From Pandoraea anapnoica (GTDB lineage Bacteria; Pseudomonadota; Gammaproteobacteria; Burkholderiales; Burkholderiaceae): a stretch of DNA of 64,000 bases. Where the stretch lies: contig NZ_CABPSP010000014.1 in the NCBI RefSeq assembly GCF_902459765.1, positions 124,001-188,000 of the forward strand. Reading direction: 5' to 3'. The notes beneath the pieces are model-generated. The model ran no database searches. It saw only the letters and a list, made by a program, of their open reading frames with translations, and had not been told where the DNA came from. A program made the translations under genes and the position numbers. This document shows positions 1 to 7,381 of the stretch, piece by piece (positions within the stretch are counted from its first letter, which is position 1; every line of letters starts with the position of its first letter).

Positions 1-1
1 C

Positions 2-706
2 GATGCTTCGAGCGCCCCGGCGCGCTTGGCGTCGCGGCTGTCTGCGGACGAGCATTTCCGGCTCGGTGCGCTGCATAAAGAGGAGGATCGGGCGCGCTTC
101 GCGGTGGTCCGGGCCACATTGCGCGACGTACTGGGCCGCGAGTTGGGGGTGCCGCCGGATCGGGTGGCGTTCGAGGTCGACGCACAGGGCCGTCCGCGGC
201 TGGCCGGGGGCGGGCCGCCGGACTTCAACGTCAGTCATGCCGGACATTGGGGGCTGCTGGCCTATTCGCCCGATGTGCGCGTCGGTGTGGATATCGAGCG
301 ACTGAACGCGCTCCCTGAGCCGCGTTCGTCGTGGGACGTCTGCCTTCATGCGGAAGAACAGCGTGCCTTGCTGATGCTGAGTTTCACGCTGTCGGGGCAC
401 GGGCCGCGCGCAGACGAGATATTCCATTGGGCCTGGAGCCTCAAGGAGGCGATCTTCAAGGCGCTCGGCACCGGGTTGCAGGACAGCCTCACGGCGCTGA
501 GCGTGGATGTGGACGCCGTCGCGCGCGCGGTGACGGCCGTCGAGGGCAGATTCGATGCCGCAATCCCGTCGGTCACCGCCGGTTACGCGATTCCCTGGCG
601 GGCCGACGACCCGGTGCTGGCCGAGGCGTTGCACGGGCTTGAACTGCGTCTGTTGCCTGCGCCGCCGGGCTATTCGGCGGCGTTGGCCTGGCTGCCGCAG
701 GGGTAA
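2..706 (+). CDS. Sfp-type 4'-phosphopantetheinyl transferase, 5' end cut by window edge
   Basis: Transfers phosphopantetheine from CoA to the conserved serine of carrier domains, and so should prime the NRPS carrier domains encoded downstream. Visible motifs are FNVSHAG (phosphate/CoA loop), VGVDIE (metal-binding Asp and Glu) and WSLKEAIFKALGTG (family WxxKEAxxKxxG signature). The reading frame stays open to base 2, and the first in-frame start codon (TTG at 26) lies where homologues already carry conserved sequence, so the true start is probably outside the window. Its TAA stop at 704-706 lies inside the -35 element of the promoter for the next operon. The family is certain; which carrier proteins it serves is inferred from context. 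Confidence 0.9.
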   Translation, partial: DASSAPARLASRLSADEHFRLGALHKEEDRARFAVVRATLRDVLGRELGVPPDRVAFEVDAQGRPRLAGGGPPDFNVSHAGHWGLLAYSPDVRVGVDIERLNALPEPRSSWDVCLHAEEQRALLMLSFTLSGHGPRADEIFHWAWSLKEAIFKALGTGLQDSLTALSVDVDAVARAVTAVEGRFDAAIPSVTAGYAIPWRADDPVLAEALHGLELRLLPAPPGYSAALAWLPQG

Positions 707-728
707 ATTGCGCCGGTGCTGGACCGTC
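701..728 (+). promoter_or_regulatory. Iron-starvation ECF sigma promoter for the mbtH operon
   Basis: GGGGTAAAT is followed by exactly 16 bases and then CGTC at 725-728. This is the TAAAT-N16-CGTC layout of PvdS/OrbS-dependent promoters. The TAA of TAAAT (704-706) is the stop codon of the phosphopantetheinyl transferase. Transcription would start near 735 and run through mbtH, the thioesterase and the reductase. Confidence 0.75.
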
Positions 729-804
729 TTTCAGCCAGAGGAGGGCGCACACCGTGCCCTTGCAGCCTTAGCCCTCGGCAGGCTGGACGCTTAAGGAGTG
801 ATCG

Positions 805-1032
805 ATGAGTTTCGACGACGAGAATGGCGTGTTCCGTGTGGTCATCAACGACGAAGAGCAATACGCCATCTGGCCGGACTACCGGCCCGTGCCCGCTGGC
901 TGGCGCGAAGTCGGGGTGACCGGCAACAAGGCAACGTGTCTTGCCCATATCGAGTCGGTCTGGACCGACATGCGCCCGCGCAGCCTGCGCGAGCATCTGG
1001 CCACGCAAGGTGATGGACGCAATGGCGTTTGA
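805..1032 (+). CDS. MbtH-like NRPS chaperone
   Basis: A 75-residue MbtH-family protein that binds NRPS adenylation domains and is often needed for their folding or activity. It has the family signature: N-x-E-x-Q early (NDEEQ), WPDYRPVPAGW, then L-x6-WTDMRP near residues 49-58. AAGGAG at 793-798 gives a well-spaced ribosome binding site for ATG 805. It is first in a three-gene operon behind an iron-starvation promoter, and its end overlaps the thioesterase start by 20 bases. It resembles OrbH of the ornibactin locus. Its partners are expected to be the A domains of the three NRPS genes. Confidence 0.95.
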   Translation: MSFDDENGVFRVVINDEEQYAIWPDYRPVPAGWREVGVTGNKATCLAHIESVWTDMRPRSLREHLATQGDGRNGV

Positions 1033-1783
1033 GGCCTGTCGTCTGCTGTGCCTTCCCTGCGCAGGGGGGAGTGCTACGGTGTATGCGCGCTGGGCGCAGG
1101 CCGCGCCGTCATGGCTGGCGGTGTGCCCGCTTGAACTGCCGGGGCGGGGTACGCGTCATCACGAACCGTTGCAACATGACCCGCACCTGCTGGCGGACCA
1201 ACTGACCGAGGAGTGTCTTGAGCAGCACATAAAGTCTGGCGCGCGCTTCGCCTTGTTCGGTCACAGCCTCGGCGGTCTGCTGGCGTTCGAGATCGCACAT
1301 CGCCTGCACGCGCGAGGCTGCACGCCGACGGCGCTGTTCGTGGCTGCGAGCCGTCCGCCTGCCACGCGCGACGACAGTCGCTATGCCGCGTTGCGCGACG
1401 ACGACGAGGTGCTGGCCGAGATGCGCGCGCTCGGCGGCACGCCGGAAGCTCTGCTCGCCGAGCCTGAGCTGATGGCGATGGTGCTTCCGGTCATCAAGGC
1501 GGATTTTCAGTTGTGCGGACATTACCGGCGTGCGTCGCCGCAGGCGCGTGCACCGTTATCCTTCCCGATTCATGCGCTGGCCGGACGCCGCGACGCGTTC
1601 GCGCCGGACGTCCTCGACGACTGGCGTTGCGAGACGACCGGCAGCTATACGCGCACCGACTTCGACGGTGATCATTTCTTCGTGCGCGACGATCCCGCTC
1701 ATCTGCTGGCGGTCATTGCCAACGCGCTGACCCCGGCGATGCATGCGCCGCCGTCGGTGCGCGCGCTGGCGGCGGCGCGATGA
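1013..1783 (+). CDS. Type II thioesterase of the NRPS system
   Basis: A stand-alone alpha/beta-hydrolase thioesterase (GrsT type, 256 residues) that clears misprimed or stalled groups from carrier domains. The N-terminal LLCLPCAGG strand-loop, the nucleophile motif GHSLGG, an Asp in the AGRRDAFAP strand and the catalytic His in DGDHFFV are all visible. ATG 1013 is preferred: starting further upstream would run deep into mbtH, and the family begins just before LLCLPCAGG. ATG 1022 is a near alternative. The TGA overlaps the next ATG (ATGA at 1780-1783), which implies translational coupling. An editing role is inferred from family and context. Confidence 0.93.
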   Translation: MDAMAFEACRLLCLPCAGGSATVYARWAQAAPSWLAVCPLELPGRGTRHHEPLQHDPHLLADQLTEECLEQHIKSGARFALFGHSLGGLLAFEIAHRLHARGCTPTALFVAASRPPATRDDSRYAALRDDDEVLAEMRALGGTPEALLAEPELMAMVLPVIKADFQLCGHYRRASPQARAPLSFPIHALAGRRDAFAPDVLDDWRCETTGSYTRTDFDGDHFFVRDDPAHLLAVIANALTPAMHAPPSVRALAAAR

Positions 1784-2679
1784 TCGAGCGTGCCCCCACG
1801 CTAGCGTCGCAATTCTCGGGCGCTGCGAAGTTCGACCTCGCGGCGAGTCTGCCCGCACCGGTCCGGGCCGAGTTGGGGCCGCTGTGTGCCGGGCTGGCCT
1901 TCGGCGCGCGCGTGCCCGATGACCTTCGCTCCGGCGATACGGTCATCGGTCTGGCCGATCTCGATCGCCACATGCCCACCATGTTCGACGGCGTTCGTCG
2001 CCTCGTGCCCGGGGTCGAACCGCGTGCGCTCATGTCGCAGTGGAGCAAGTTCTATTTCCGGGCGGTGGCGCCGGCGGCGCTGGCGATCACCGTCGTGCAT
2101 GGCCGTACGCTGACGCTCGACTCGGATGCCTGTGGCATCGTGCTGCGCGGCGGATTGCCCGTGCAAGTTCGCTTTCCCGAATCCAGTTGGACGCCGCCGC
2201 GCGAGGGCGAGGGCGATGTCTTGGCCGACCCGGCGCAAGTGCGCTTTTCGTCGCTGCTTCAGGGGCATCTGCCTGCCGCAATGGCGGCGATGCAACGGGC
2301 GGCGGGCGTTTCGCCCCGTGTGCTCTGGAGCAATGCAGGCAATCTGCTGGAGTTTATCGTCGGTGAGATGCGCAAAGTGCCGTCGCTGGCTGCGCGTGCC
2401 ACCAGCGATTACGCGTGGCTGTTCGATGGCGACGCCGGTTTCGGTGAGACGTCCGACAATCCGCTCTATCGCACGGTGCGTTACGTCACACCGCCGTCAA
2501 CCGCTATGCCCGCGCCGATGCGAGCGCGCCGCGTGTGCTGTCTGCGTTATCAGTTGGCGGGGAAGGGCACGCGATGCGACGAAGCGTTGCTGTGCGGATC
2601 GTGTCCGTTGATCCTGACCATGACGCCCGCGCAGCTTCAGCGGCAACTGGCGATGCAGGCGGGCGGCACACCGCAATAG
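1780..2679 (+). CDS. FhuF-like [2Fe-2S] ferric-siderophore reductase
   Basis: A 299-residue protein of the FhuF family, which reduces ferric siderophore in the cytoplasm to release Fe2+. The C terminus carries the cysteine cluster: adjacent C253-C254, C266, then C272-x2-C275 followed by Pro. The spacer between the CC pair and CxxC is longer than in E. coli FhuF. It is last in the mbtH operon and translationally coupled to the thioesterase. In the ornibactin locus the equivalent is OrbF. A strong hairpin follows the gene. Substrate specificity is inferred from the cluster. Confidence 0.85.
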   Translation: MIERAPTLASQFSGAAKFDLAASLPAPVRAELGPLCAGLAFGARVPDDLRSGDTVIGLADLDRHMPTMFDGVRRLVPGVEPRALMSQWSKFYFRAVAPAALAITVVHGRTLTLDSDACGIVLRGGLPVQVRFPESSWTPPREGEGDVLADPAQVRFSSLLQGHLPAAMAAMQRAAGVSPRVLWSNAGNLLEFIVGEMRKVPSLAARATSDYAWLFDGDAGFGETSDNPLYRTVRYVTPPSTAMPAPMRARRVCCLRYQLAGKGTRCDEALLCGSCPLILTMTPAQLQRQLAMQAGGTPQ

Positions 2680-2703
2680 ACGCAAGCATCCCAGGCAACA
2701 ATG

Positions 2704-2743
2704 AAAACGGCACCGCAGCCCAATTCGCTGCCGTGCCGTTTTT
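2704..2743. terminator. Bidirectional intrinsic terminator
   Basis: Left arm 2704-2718 (AAAACGGCACCGCAG) pairs with right arm 2728-2742 with a single mismatch and a 9-base loop. A-tracts and T-tracts flank the stem, so it can end both the reductase transcript (+) and the monooxygenase transcript (-), whose genes converge here. Confidence 0.8.
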
Positions 2744-2760
2744 GCGTCGAGGGTGCTCGT

Positions 2761-4137
2761 TCAACCGGCCAGTGCGGCGACGCGCGATGCCTGCGTTGTC
2801 TGGGCCGGTGCATCGGCCTGCAAGGGCGCACGTGACAGCAACGACGTTGCGATTTCCGACGAGCGCGTCGCCAGAATCGAGAGCAGCGTGTCTGACAGCC
2901 CGTGCGTCGGCTCGCAATAGCCTTGCAGATAGATGCCGGGCTGGAAGGTCGCGCGGGTGCGCAGACGATAGTCGCGCTCGCCTTCGAGGCCGTCGAGCCA
3001 AGGTGCGAGGTCGGACAGCAGCGCTTCGTGCGTTCGGCGTTCGTAACCGGTCGCCAGCACTACAACGTCGTAATGCTGCGTCACCGGCCGCCCGGCGATC
3101 CGCTCGTGCATGTGCAACGTGATCCGCTCCCCGTCGGCGCTCGCCGCCTGGATTTCGTGGCACGACAGCAAGGCGTGATGGCCGTGTCCGCCCACACGCT
3201 GTTGATACAGCACGTCGTAAATGCGCGCGATAAGATCGTCGTCGACCACAGCATAGTTCGTATTGCGAAACTCATCGAGAATCCGTTCGCGTTGCTCCAC
3301 CGGCTGCGCATAGATGAAGTCGGTGAATTGCGGATCGAAGATTTCGTTGACGAACGGGCTGCTGTCGGCGGGTTTGAGGGCGCGGCCGCGCATAATGAGA
3401 TCGACCTGCGCCTGCGGCCATTGCTCCGCGAGGTCGAGGAAGATCTCCGCAGCGCTTTGTCCGCCGCCGACGACGGCAACCCGACGCGGTACCGTCTCGC
3501 TGAGCGACGCCACGCGGGCCAGATATTGCGACGAATGGAACAAGCGCGCATGAGAATTGCGATGCAGCGGGGTGAACACCGGCGGTACATGAGGCGTGCC
3601 ACCCGCACCGAGAATCACGTTGCGCGTGCGGCGCGACTGCGTTTCGCCTTGCCCGTCGCGCGAATGAACCTGCAACGCCACGACTTCACCGTGTTCGAGC
3701 ACCGGTTGGATGCCTGTCACCGTTTCGCCATATGCGCATTGCCCGTGGAAGTGCGATGCGGCCCAACGCAGATAGTCGTTGTACTCGCGCCGGGTCGGAT
3801 AGTGACTTTGCAGGTTGATGAACGCGGACAGCCGCGCCTTCTCGTGCAGATAGTTGATGAAAGTGAAGCGGCTGCGCGGATTGCGCAGTGTCGCGAGATC
3901 CTTGAGATAGGCGATCTGCATACGGCTGTTCGAGAGCAGCATGTTGCCGTGCCAGGTGAACTCGGGCTGCTTCTCCAGAAACAGGAAGCGGGCAGGGCCT
4001 AGGCGCTGCCCGCAGTGCTCTTCGAGGGCGATGGCGAGGGCGAGATTGGACGGGCCGAAGCCAACGCCGATCAGATCGTGTGTTACGGAATGAGGGGGAG
4101 TGTTGGTCGTCGTGGACGGTTCGGTACTTGCGTGCAT
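2761..4137 (-). CDS. pvdA: L-ornithine N5-monooxygenase
   Basis: FAD/NADPH-dependent N-hydroxylating monooxygenase (458 residues) that converts L-ornithine to N5-hydroxy-L-ornithine, the hydroxamate precursor. Seen: FAD dinucleotide motif GVGFGPSN at residues 24-31, the WHGNMLLSNSRMQIAYLKDL block, the NADPH motif VVGGGQSAAE near residue 220, and the late ATGYERR motif. ATG 4137 gives an N terminus like PvdA; an in-frame TTG at 4197 behind GGGAGG would add 20 residues and cannot be excluded. It is transcribed alone from a strong iron-starvation promoter. Its product should feed NRPS modules 1 and 4, both of which have a hydroxyornithine-type pocket. Confidence 0.95.
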   Translation of the reverse strand: MHASTEPSTTTNTPPHSVTHDLIGVGFGPSNLALAIALEEHCGQRLGPARFLFLEKQPEFTWHGNMLLSNSRMQIAYLKDLATLRNPRSRFTFINYLHEKARLSAFINLQSHYPTRREYNDYLRWAASHFHGQCAYGETVTGIQPVLEHGEVVALQVHSRDGQGETQSRRTRNVILGAGGTPHVPPVFTPLHRNSHARLFHSSQYLARVASLSETVPRRVAVVGGGQSAAEIFLDLAEQWPQAQVDLIMRGRALKPADSSPFVNEIFDPQFTDFIYAQPVEQRERILDEFRNTNYAVVDDDLIARIYDVLYQQRVGGHGHHALLSCHEIQAASADGERITLHMHERIAGRPVTQHYDVVVLATGYERRTHEALLSDLAPWLDGLEGERDYRLRTRATFQPGIYLQGYCEPTHGLSDTLLSILATRSSEIATSLLSRAPLQADAPAQTTQASRVAALAG

Positions 4138-4220
4138 GAGGGCCTCGGCAAGGTCATCCGGTGAATTCACCCGGACCCGGGATCGGGGGGAATGCAATAC
4201 AACGCATCCGCCTCCCAGAA

Positions 4221-4249
4221 GACGATGAGCTTTTCTATAAATTTACCCC
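4221..4249 (-). promoter_or_regulatory. Iron-starvation ECF sigma promoter for pvdA
   Basis: Read on the minus strand, GGGGTAAAT is followed by 16 bases and CGTC (GACG at 4221-4224 on plus). The -35 element is one half of a perfect inverted repeat shared with the divergent promoter at 4260. Confidence 0.78.
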
Positions 4250-4259
4250 GGCGAAGTTT

Positions 4260-4287
4260 GGGTAAATGCGACGGGAAAATTTTCGAT
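4260..4287 (+). promoter_or_regulatory. Divergent iron-starvation promoter, variant -10, for the exporter/NRPS operon
   Basis: GGGTAAAT (4260-4267), 16 bases, then CGAT (4284-4287). The -35 and spacing match the other sites, but the -10 is CGAT rather than CGTC, so it should be weaker. It would give a leader of about 200 bases before the exporter start. The remaining 4288-4500 contains no credible gene; it holds a small GGGG/CCCC hairpin near 4338-4352. Confidence 0.5.
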
Positions 4288-4500
4288 GTCCTGAATCGTC
4301 TTTGAGCGAAGGAGCCATCAGCGGTCGCAAAGGCGGGGTAAGAAACCCCGTCCAGGCGGCCGCAGGTTTCTGTCGGCGACCCGTCGAATTCGTTGGTTCT
4401 GGTTCGTCTTTGTTGGTCCTTTCATCGCGATTCGTCTCCCGGCACCCATGAGCACACTGCGGCGTGCGACCGTGGCGGCGGATCACCCGCGGAGAGCGTC

Positions 4501-6201
4501 GTGTTCCTGTTTCTGTTCCTGTTGCGTGCCTCACGCTGGCTGCTTGCGGCCGCTGTAGTTGCCTCGCTCGCCTGCGGCGTGGCGAACGTCATGCTGATCG
4601 CATCGATCAATCGCGCGCTCGGTGCGCCAGTGGCAGAACTGGGCGCGCTGGCGTGGCGCTTCGCCGCGCTGGCCGTGCTGTCCATGCTCGCACAGATGTG
4701 CGCCGGTGCGCTCTTCACGCGGTTGGGCCAGCGCACGCTGGCCGAACTGCGTCGGCATGTGTCGCGGATCATCGTCAATGCGCCGCTGCGCGTGGTCGAA
4801 TCGACGGGCGGTGCGCGCGTGCAGTCGGTGCTGGCTGACGACGCCAATCACGTCGCCAACTTCTTCATCGGTCTGCCGACGCTGGTCATGAACGGCGCGA
4901 TCGTCATGGGATGCTTCCTGTATCTGGCGATCCTGTCCTGGCCGATCTTCCTGATGGCCTGTGTGGCGATCGGTCTGGGCGCACTGGGTTATCACATCAG
5001 CCATACCAAGGTGATCCGGTATCTGCGCACGGCAGGGCAGCGTCAGGACGAGTTGTTCGGGCATTTCCAGACGCTGGCGTCCGGTGCCAAGGAACTGAAA
5101 CTCAACCGCCGTCGTGCCGACGCCTTCCTCGCGCGCGTGCTCGGCTCAGCCATCGAGGCGGTGCGCGAGAATCGCTCGCGCGGTCTGACGCTGTTCATCT
5201 TCTCGGTCAGTTGGGTGCGCTTCCTGTTCTTCGCGCTCATCGGGCTGGTGCTGTTCGTGCTGGTCGGCGCGACGTCGAGCAATGCGCATGTGGCGACGGG
5301 CTATGCCATCGTCTTCCTGTACATGGTCACGCCGCTCGAAGCCATGCTCAACAACATTCCGTTGCTGACGATGGCGCGTGTTGCGAGCGAGCGCATCCAG
5401 AAGGTGACGGAGTCGATGCGTACCGAGGACGTCACGTCGTCGGAGACGTCGACGACCGGCGCGCCGCTGGTACGGCTGCATGGCATCACGCATAGCTATT
5501 ACCACGAGCAGCAGGACGAAATCTTCCGTATGGGGCCGATCGATCTGACGTTCCGTCCGGGCGAGATCACCTTCCTGATCGGGGGGAACGGCAGCGGCAA
5601 AACGTCGCTGGCCAAGCTGCTCACTGGGCTTTATGTGCCGGAGAGCGGCGAAATCGTGTGGAACGGCCAGTCGGTCGACGTCAAGAATCGTGATCGTTAC
5701 CGGCAGCTGTTCTCGGCGATCTTCTTCGATTTCCATCTGTTCGAAACGCTGCTGGGCGCGGACGACGCGCAAACCGATCCCGCACGCATCGATGCGTTTG
5801 CTGCGCGCTGGCTGGCGCGTCTGCACCTGCAACACAAGGTCAGCGTGACGAATGGTGCGTTTTCGACGCGTGATCTTTCGCAAGGGCAGCGCAAGCGTCT
5901 CGCCCTCGTGGCGGCGTGCGTGGAGGATCGACCGTTCCTCGTGTTCGACGAATGGGCGGCCGATCAGGATCCGGTGTTCAAGGAAGTGTTTTATCGGGAA
6001 ATCCTGCCCGAGTTGAAAGCGCAGGGAAAAACCGTACTGGTGATCTCGCACGACGACCGCTACTTCTCGCTGGCCGACCGGCTGGTGAAGATGGAAAACG
6101 GTCAGTTGATCTCGGACGGCGAGCCGGCATCTATCGCATCGGCGCCAGCAAATCCGGTGGTGACGACAGTGAATGTAGAAAAACCACAATCGTCCGCGTA
6201 A
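4501..6201 (+). CDS. PvdE/SyrD-type cyclic peptide export ABC transporter
   Basis: Fused membrane and ATPase half-transporter (566 residues) expected to move the siderophore or its acylated precursor across the inner membrane. The N-terminal half has about six hydrophobic helices. The ATPase has Walker A GGNGSGKTS near residue 360, an LSQGQRKRL signature near 458, a Walker B-like region LVFDEWAADQDP and an H-loop ISHDD. GTG 4501 is chosen because GGAGA at 4491-4495 is correctly spaced; the frame continues upstream to a TTG at 4393 without family sequence. OrbE and PvdE are the closest known roles. It is the first gene of the biosynthetic operon. Confidence 0.9.
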   Translation: MFLFLFLLRASRWLLAAAVVASLACGVANVMLIASINRALGAPVAELGALAWRFAALAVLSMLAQMCAGALFTRLGQRTLAELRRHVSRIIVNAPLRVVESTGGARVQSVLADDANHVANFFIGLPTLVMNGAIVMGCFLYLAILSWPIFLMACVAIGLGALGYHISHTKVIRYLRTAGQRQDELFGHFQTLASGAKELKLNRRRADAFLARVLGSAIEAVRENRSRGLTLFIFSVSWVRFLFFALIGLVLFVLVGATSSNAHVATGYAIVFLYMVTPLEAMLNNIPLLTMARVASERIQKVTESMRTEDVTSSETSTTGAPLVRLHGITHSYYHEQQDEIFRMGPIDLTFRPGEITFLIGGNGSGKTSLAKLLTGLYVPESGEIVWNGQSVDVKNRDRYRQLFSAIFFDFHLFETLLGADDAQTDPARIDAFAARWLARLHLQHKVSVTNGAFSTRDLSQGQRKRLALVAACVEDRPFLVFDEWAADQDPVFKEVFYREILPELKAQGKTVLVISHDDRYFSLADRLVKMENGQLISDGEPASIASAPANPVVTTVNVEKPQSSA

Positions 6202-6207
6202 ACCCCT

Positions 6208-6231
6208 TAAATTGCGGGCACGAGGATCGTC
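6208..6231 (+). promoter_or_regulatory. Possible weak iron-starvation promoter upstream of the hydroxylase
   Basis: TAAAT at 6208-6212 and CGTC at 6228-6231 are separated by 15 bases, one fewer than the five strong sites. It lies directly after the exporter stop. It could provide a secondary start for the hydroxylase-NRPS part of the operon, or be a chance match. Confidence 0.3.
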
Positions 6232-6280
6232 AATGAAAGTGCGGCGCGTGTGGCGCCGCGGTTTCGTTGAGGATCCAACC

Positions 6281-7255
6281 ATGCTCGATACGATGCTCGA
6301 TGTGCGCGCCCTGCGCACCAATGGCGACCTTCCGATGGTGGTCGAACCGCGCGATGCCGGTGTGCCGATCGAGGCCGCCGCCAGTGCCCTTCACGCGCTG
6401 GTGGACGAATATCTCCCGACTCACGGCGGCGTTCTGTTCCGGGGGTTCAAGGTCGATGGCGACGCGTCTTTCCGCGAATTCGCTGCGTCTTTCGGTCATT
6501 CGCTGCTGACCTATGAGTTCGGCTCGACGCCGCGCAGCAAAGTGGCGCAAGGCGTCTATACGTCTACCGAATATCCGCCGCACCAGCACATTCCTTTGCA
6601 CAACGAACAGTCGTACACGCGCGACTGGCCGATGAAGATCTGGTTCTATAGCGTGCTCACGGCGCAGGAAGGCGGTGAGACGCCGATTGCCGACAGCCGC
6701 CGCATTTATGCCCGCCTGCCGCAAGACCTGCGCGAGCGCTTCGCGAGCAAGGGGCTGATGTACGTGCGCAACTTCGGTAACGGTTTCGACGTGCCCTGGA
6801 CGCAGGTCTTCAACACCGAAGATCGCGCGGAAGTCGAAGCGTACTGCCGCGCGCACCGCATTGCCTGCGAGTGGAAAGACGATGGCGAGCTGCGCACGCG
6901 GCAGTTGTGTCAGGCCGTTGCGCAACATCCCGTGACGGGCGACTGGGTCTGGTTCAATCAGGCGCACCTGTTCCACATTTCCAATCTCGAATCCGACGTA
7001 CGTGAGACGTTGCTCGACGTCGTCGGCGAGGAGGATCTGCCGCGCAACGTGTACTACGGCGACGGCAGTCCCATCGAGGAAGACGCGCTCGCGACCATTC
7101 GTCACGTGCTGGAAGCGGAGAAGATCAGTTTCCCGTGGCAGAACGGCGATGTGCTGATGCTCGACAACATGCTCGCCGCGCACGCGCGCTCGCCGTTCAA
7201 GGGGCCGCGCAAGGTCGTTGTGGCGATGGCGCAGGCGCACGGCGCCGACCGCTGA
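6281..7255 (+). CDS. SyrP-like aspartate beta-hydroxylase (TauD/TfdA Fe(II)/2-oxoglutarate dioxygenase)
   Basis: Non-heme iron dioxygenase (324 residues) that would hydroxylate the beta carbon of carrier-bound aspartate, giving an alpha-hydroxycarboxylate iron ligand. Metal ligands are H107 and E109 (LHNEQSY) and H301 (AAHARSP); the HxE form is typical of the SyrP branch. ATG 6281 has GAGGAT at about 7 bases; ATG 6233, also with an upstream GAGGAT, would add 16 residues. It sits directly before the NRPS genes, two of whose modules carry an Asp pocket. The equivalent in the ornibactin locus is OrbG. It has no fused condensation or interface domain. Confidence 0.88.
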   Translation: MLDTMLDVRALRTNGDLPMVVEPRDAGVPIEAAASALHALVDEYLPTHGGVLFRGFKVDGDASFREFAASFGHSLLTYEFGSTPRSKVAQGVYTSTEYPPHQHIPLHNEQSYTRDWPMKIWFYSVLTAQEGGETPIADSRRIYARLPQDLRERFASKGLMYVRNFGNGFDVPWTQVFNTEDRAEVEAYCRAHRIACEWKDDGELRTRQLCQAVAQHPVTGDWVWFNQAHLFHISNLESDVRETLLDVVGEEDLPRNVYYGDGSPIEEDALATIRHVLEAEKISFPWQNGDVLMLDNMLAAHARSPFKGPRKVVVAMAQAHGADR

Positions 7256-7381
7256 CGGTCCAGTCCCCGGTCTTCGAATCGTCTTCTCTCTGTCATTTAC
7301 AGCATGTCGCCGCCCGGCGACCCCGTCGGCCACCACGCGCCAGTCTTTGATTCCGCCTCTGCTTCGTGAGTCGCTACCGTC

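Noticed and set aside
4138-4197. N-terminal extension of the monooxygenase from TTG 4197
   Set aside because: PvdA homologues lack it and TTG is less likely than ATG 4137; kept only as an alternative.
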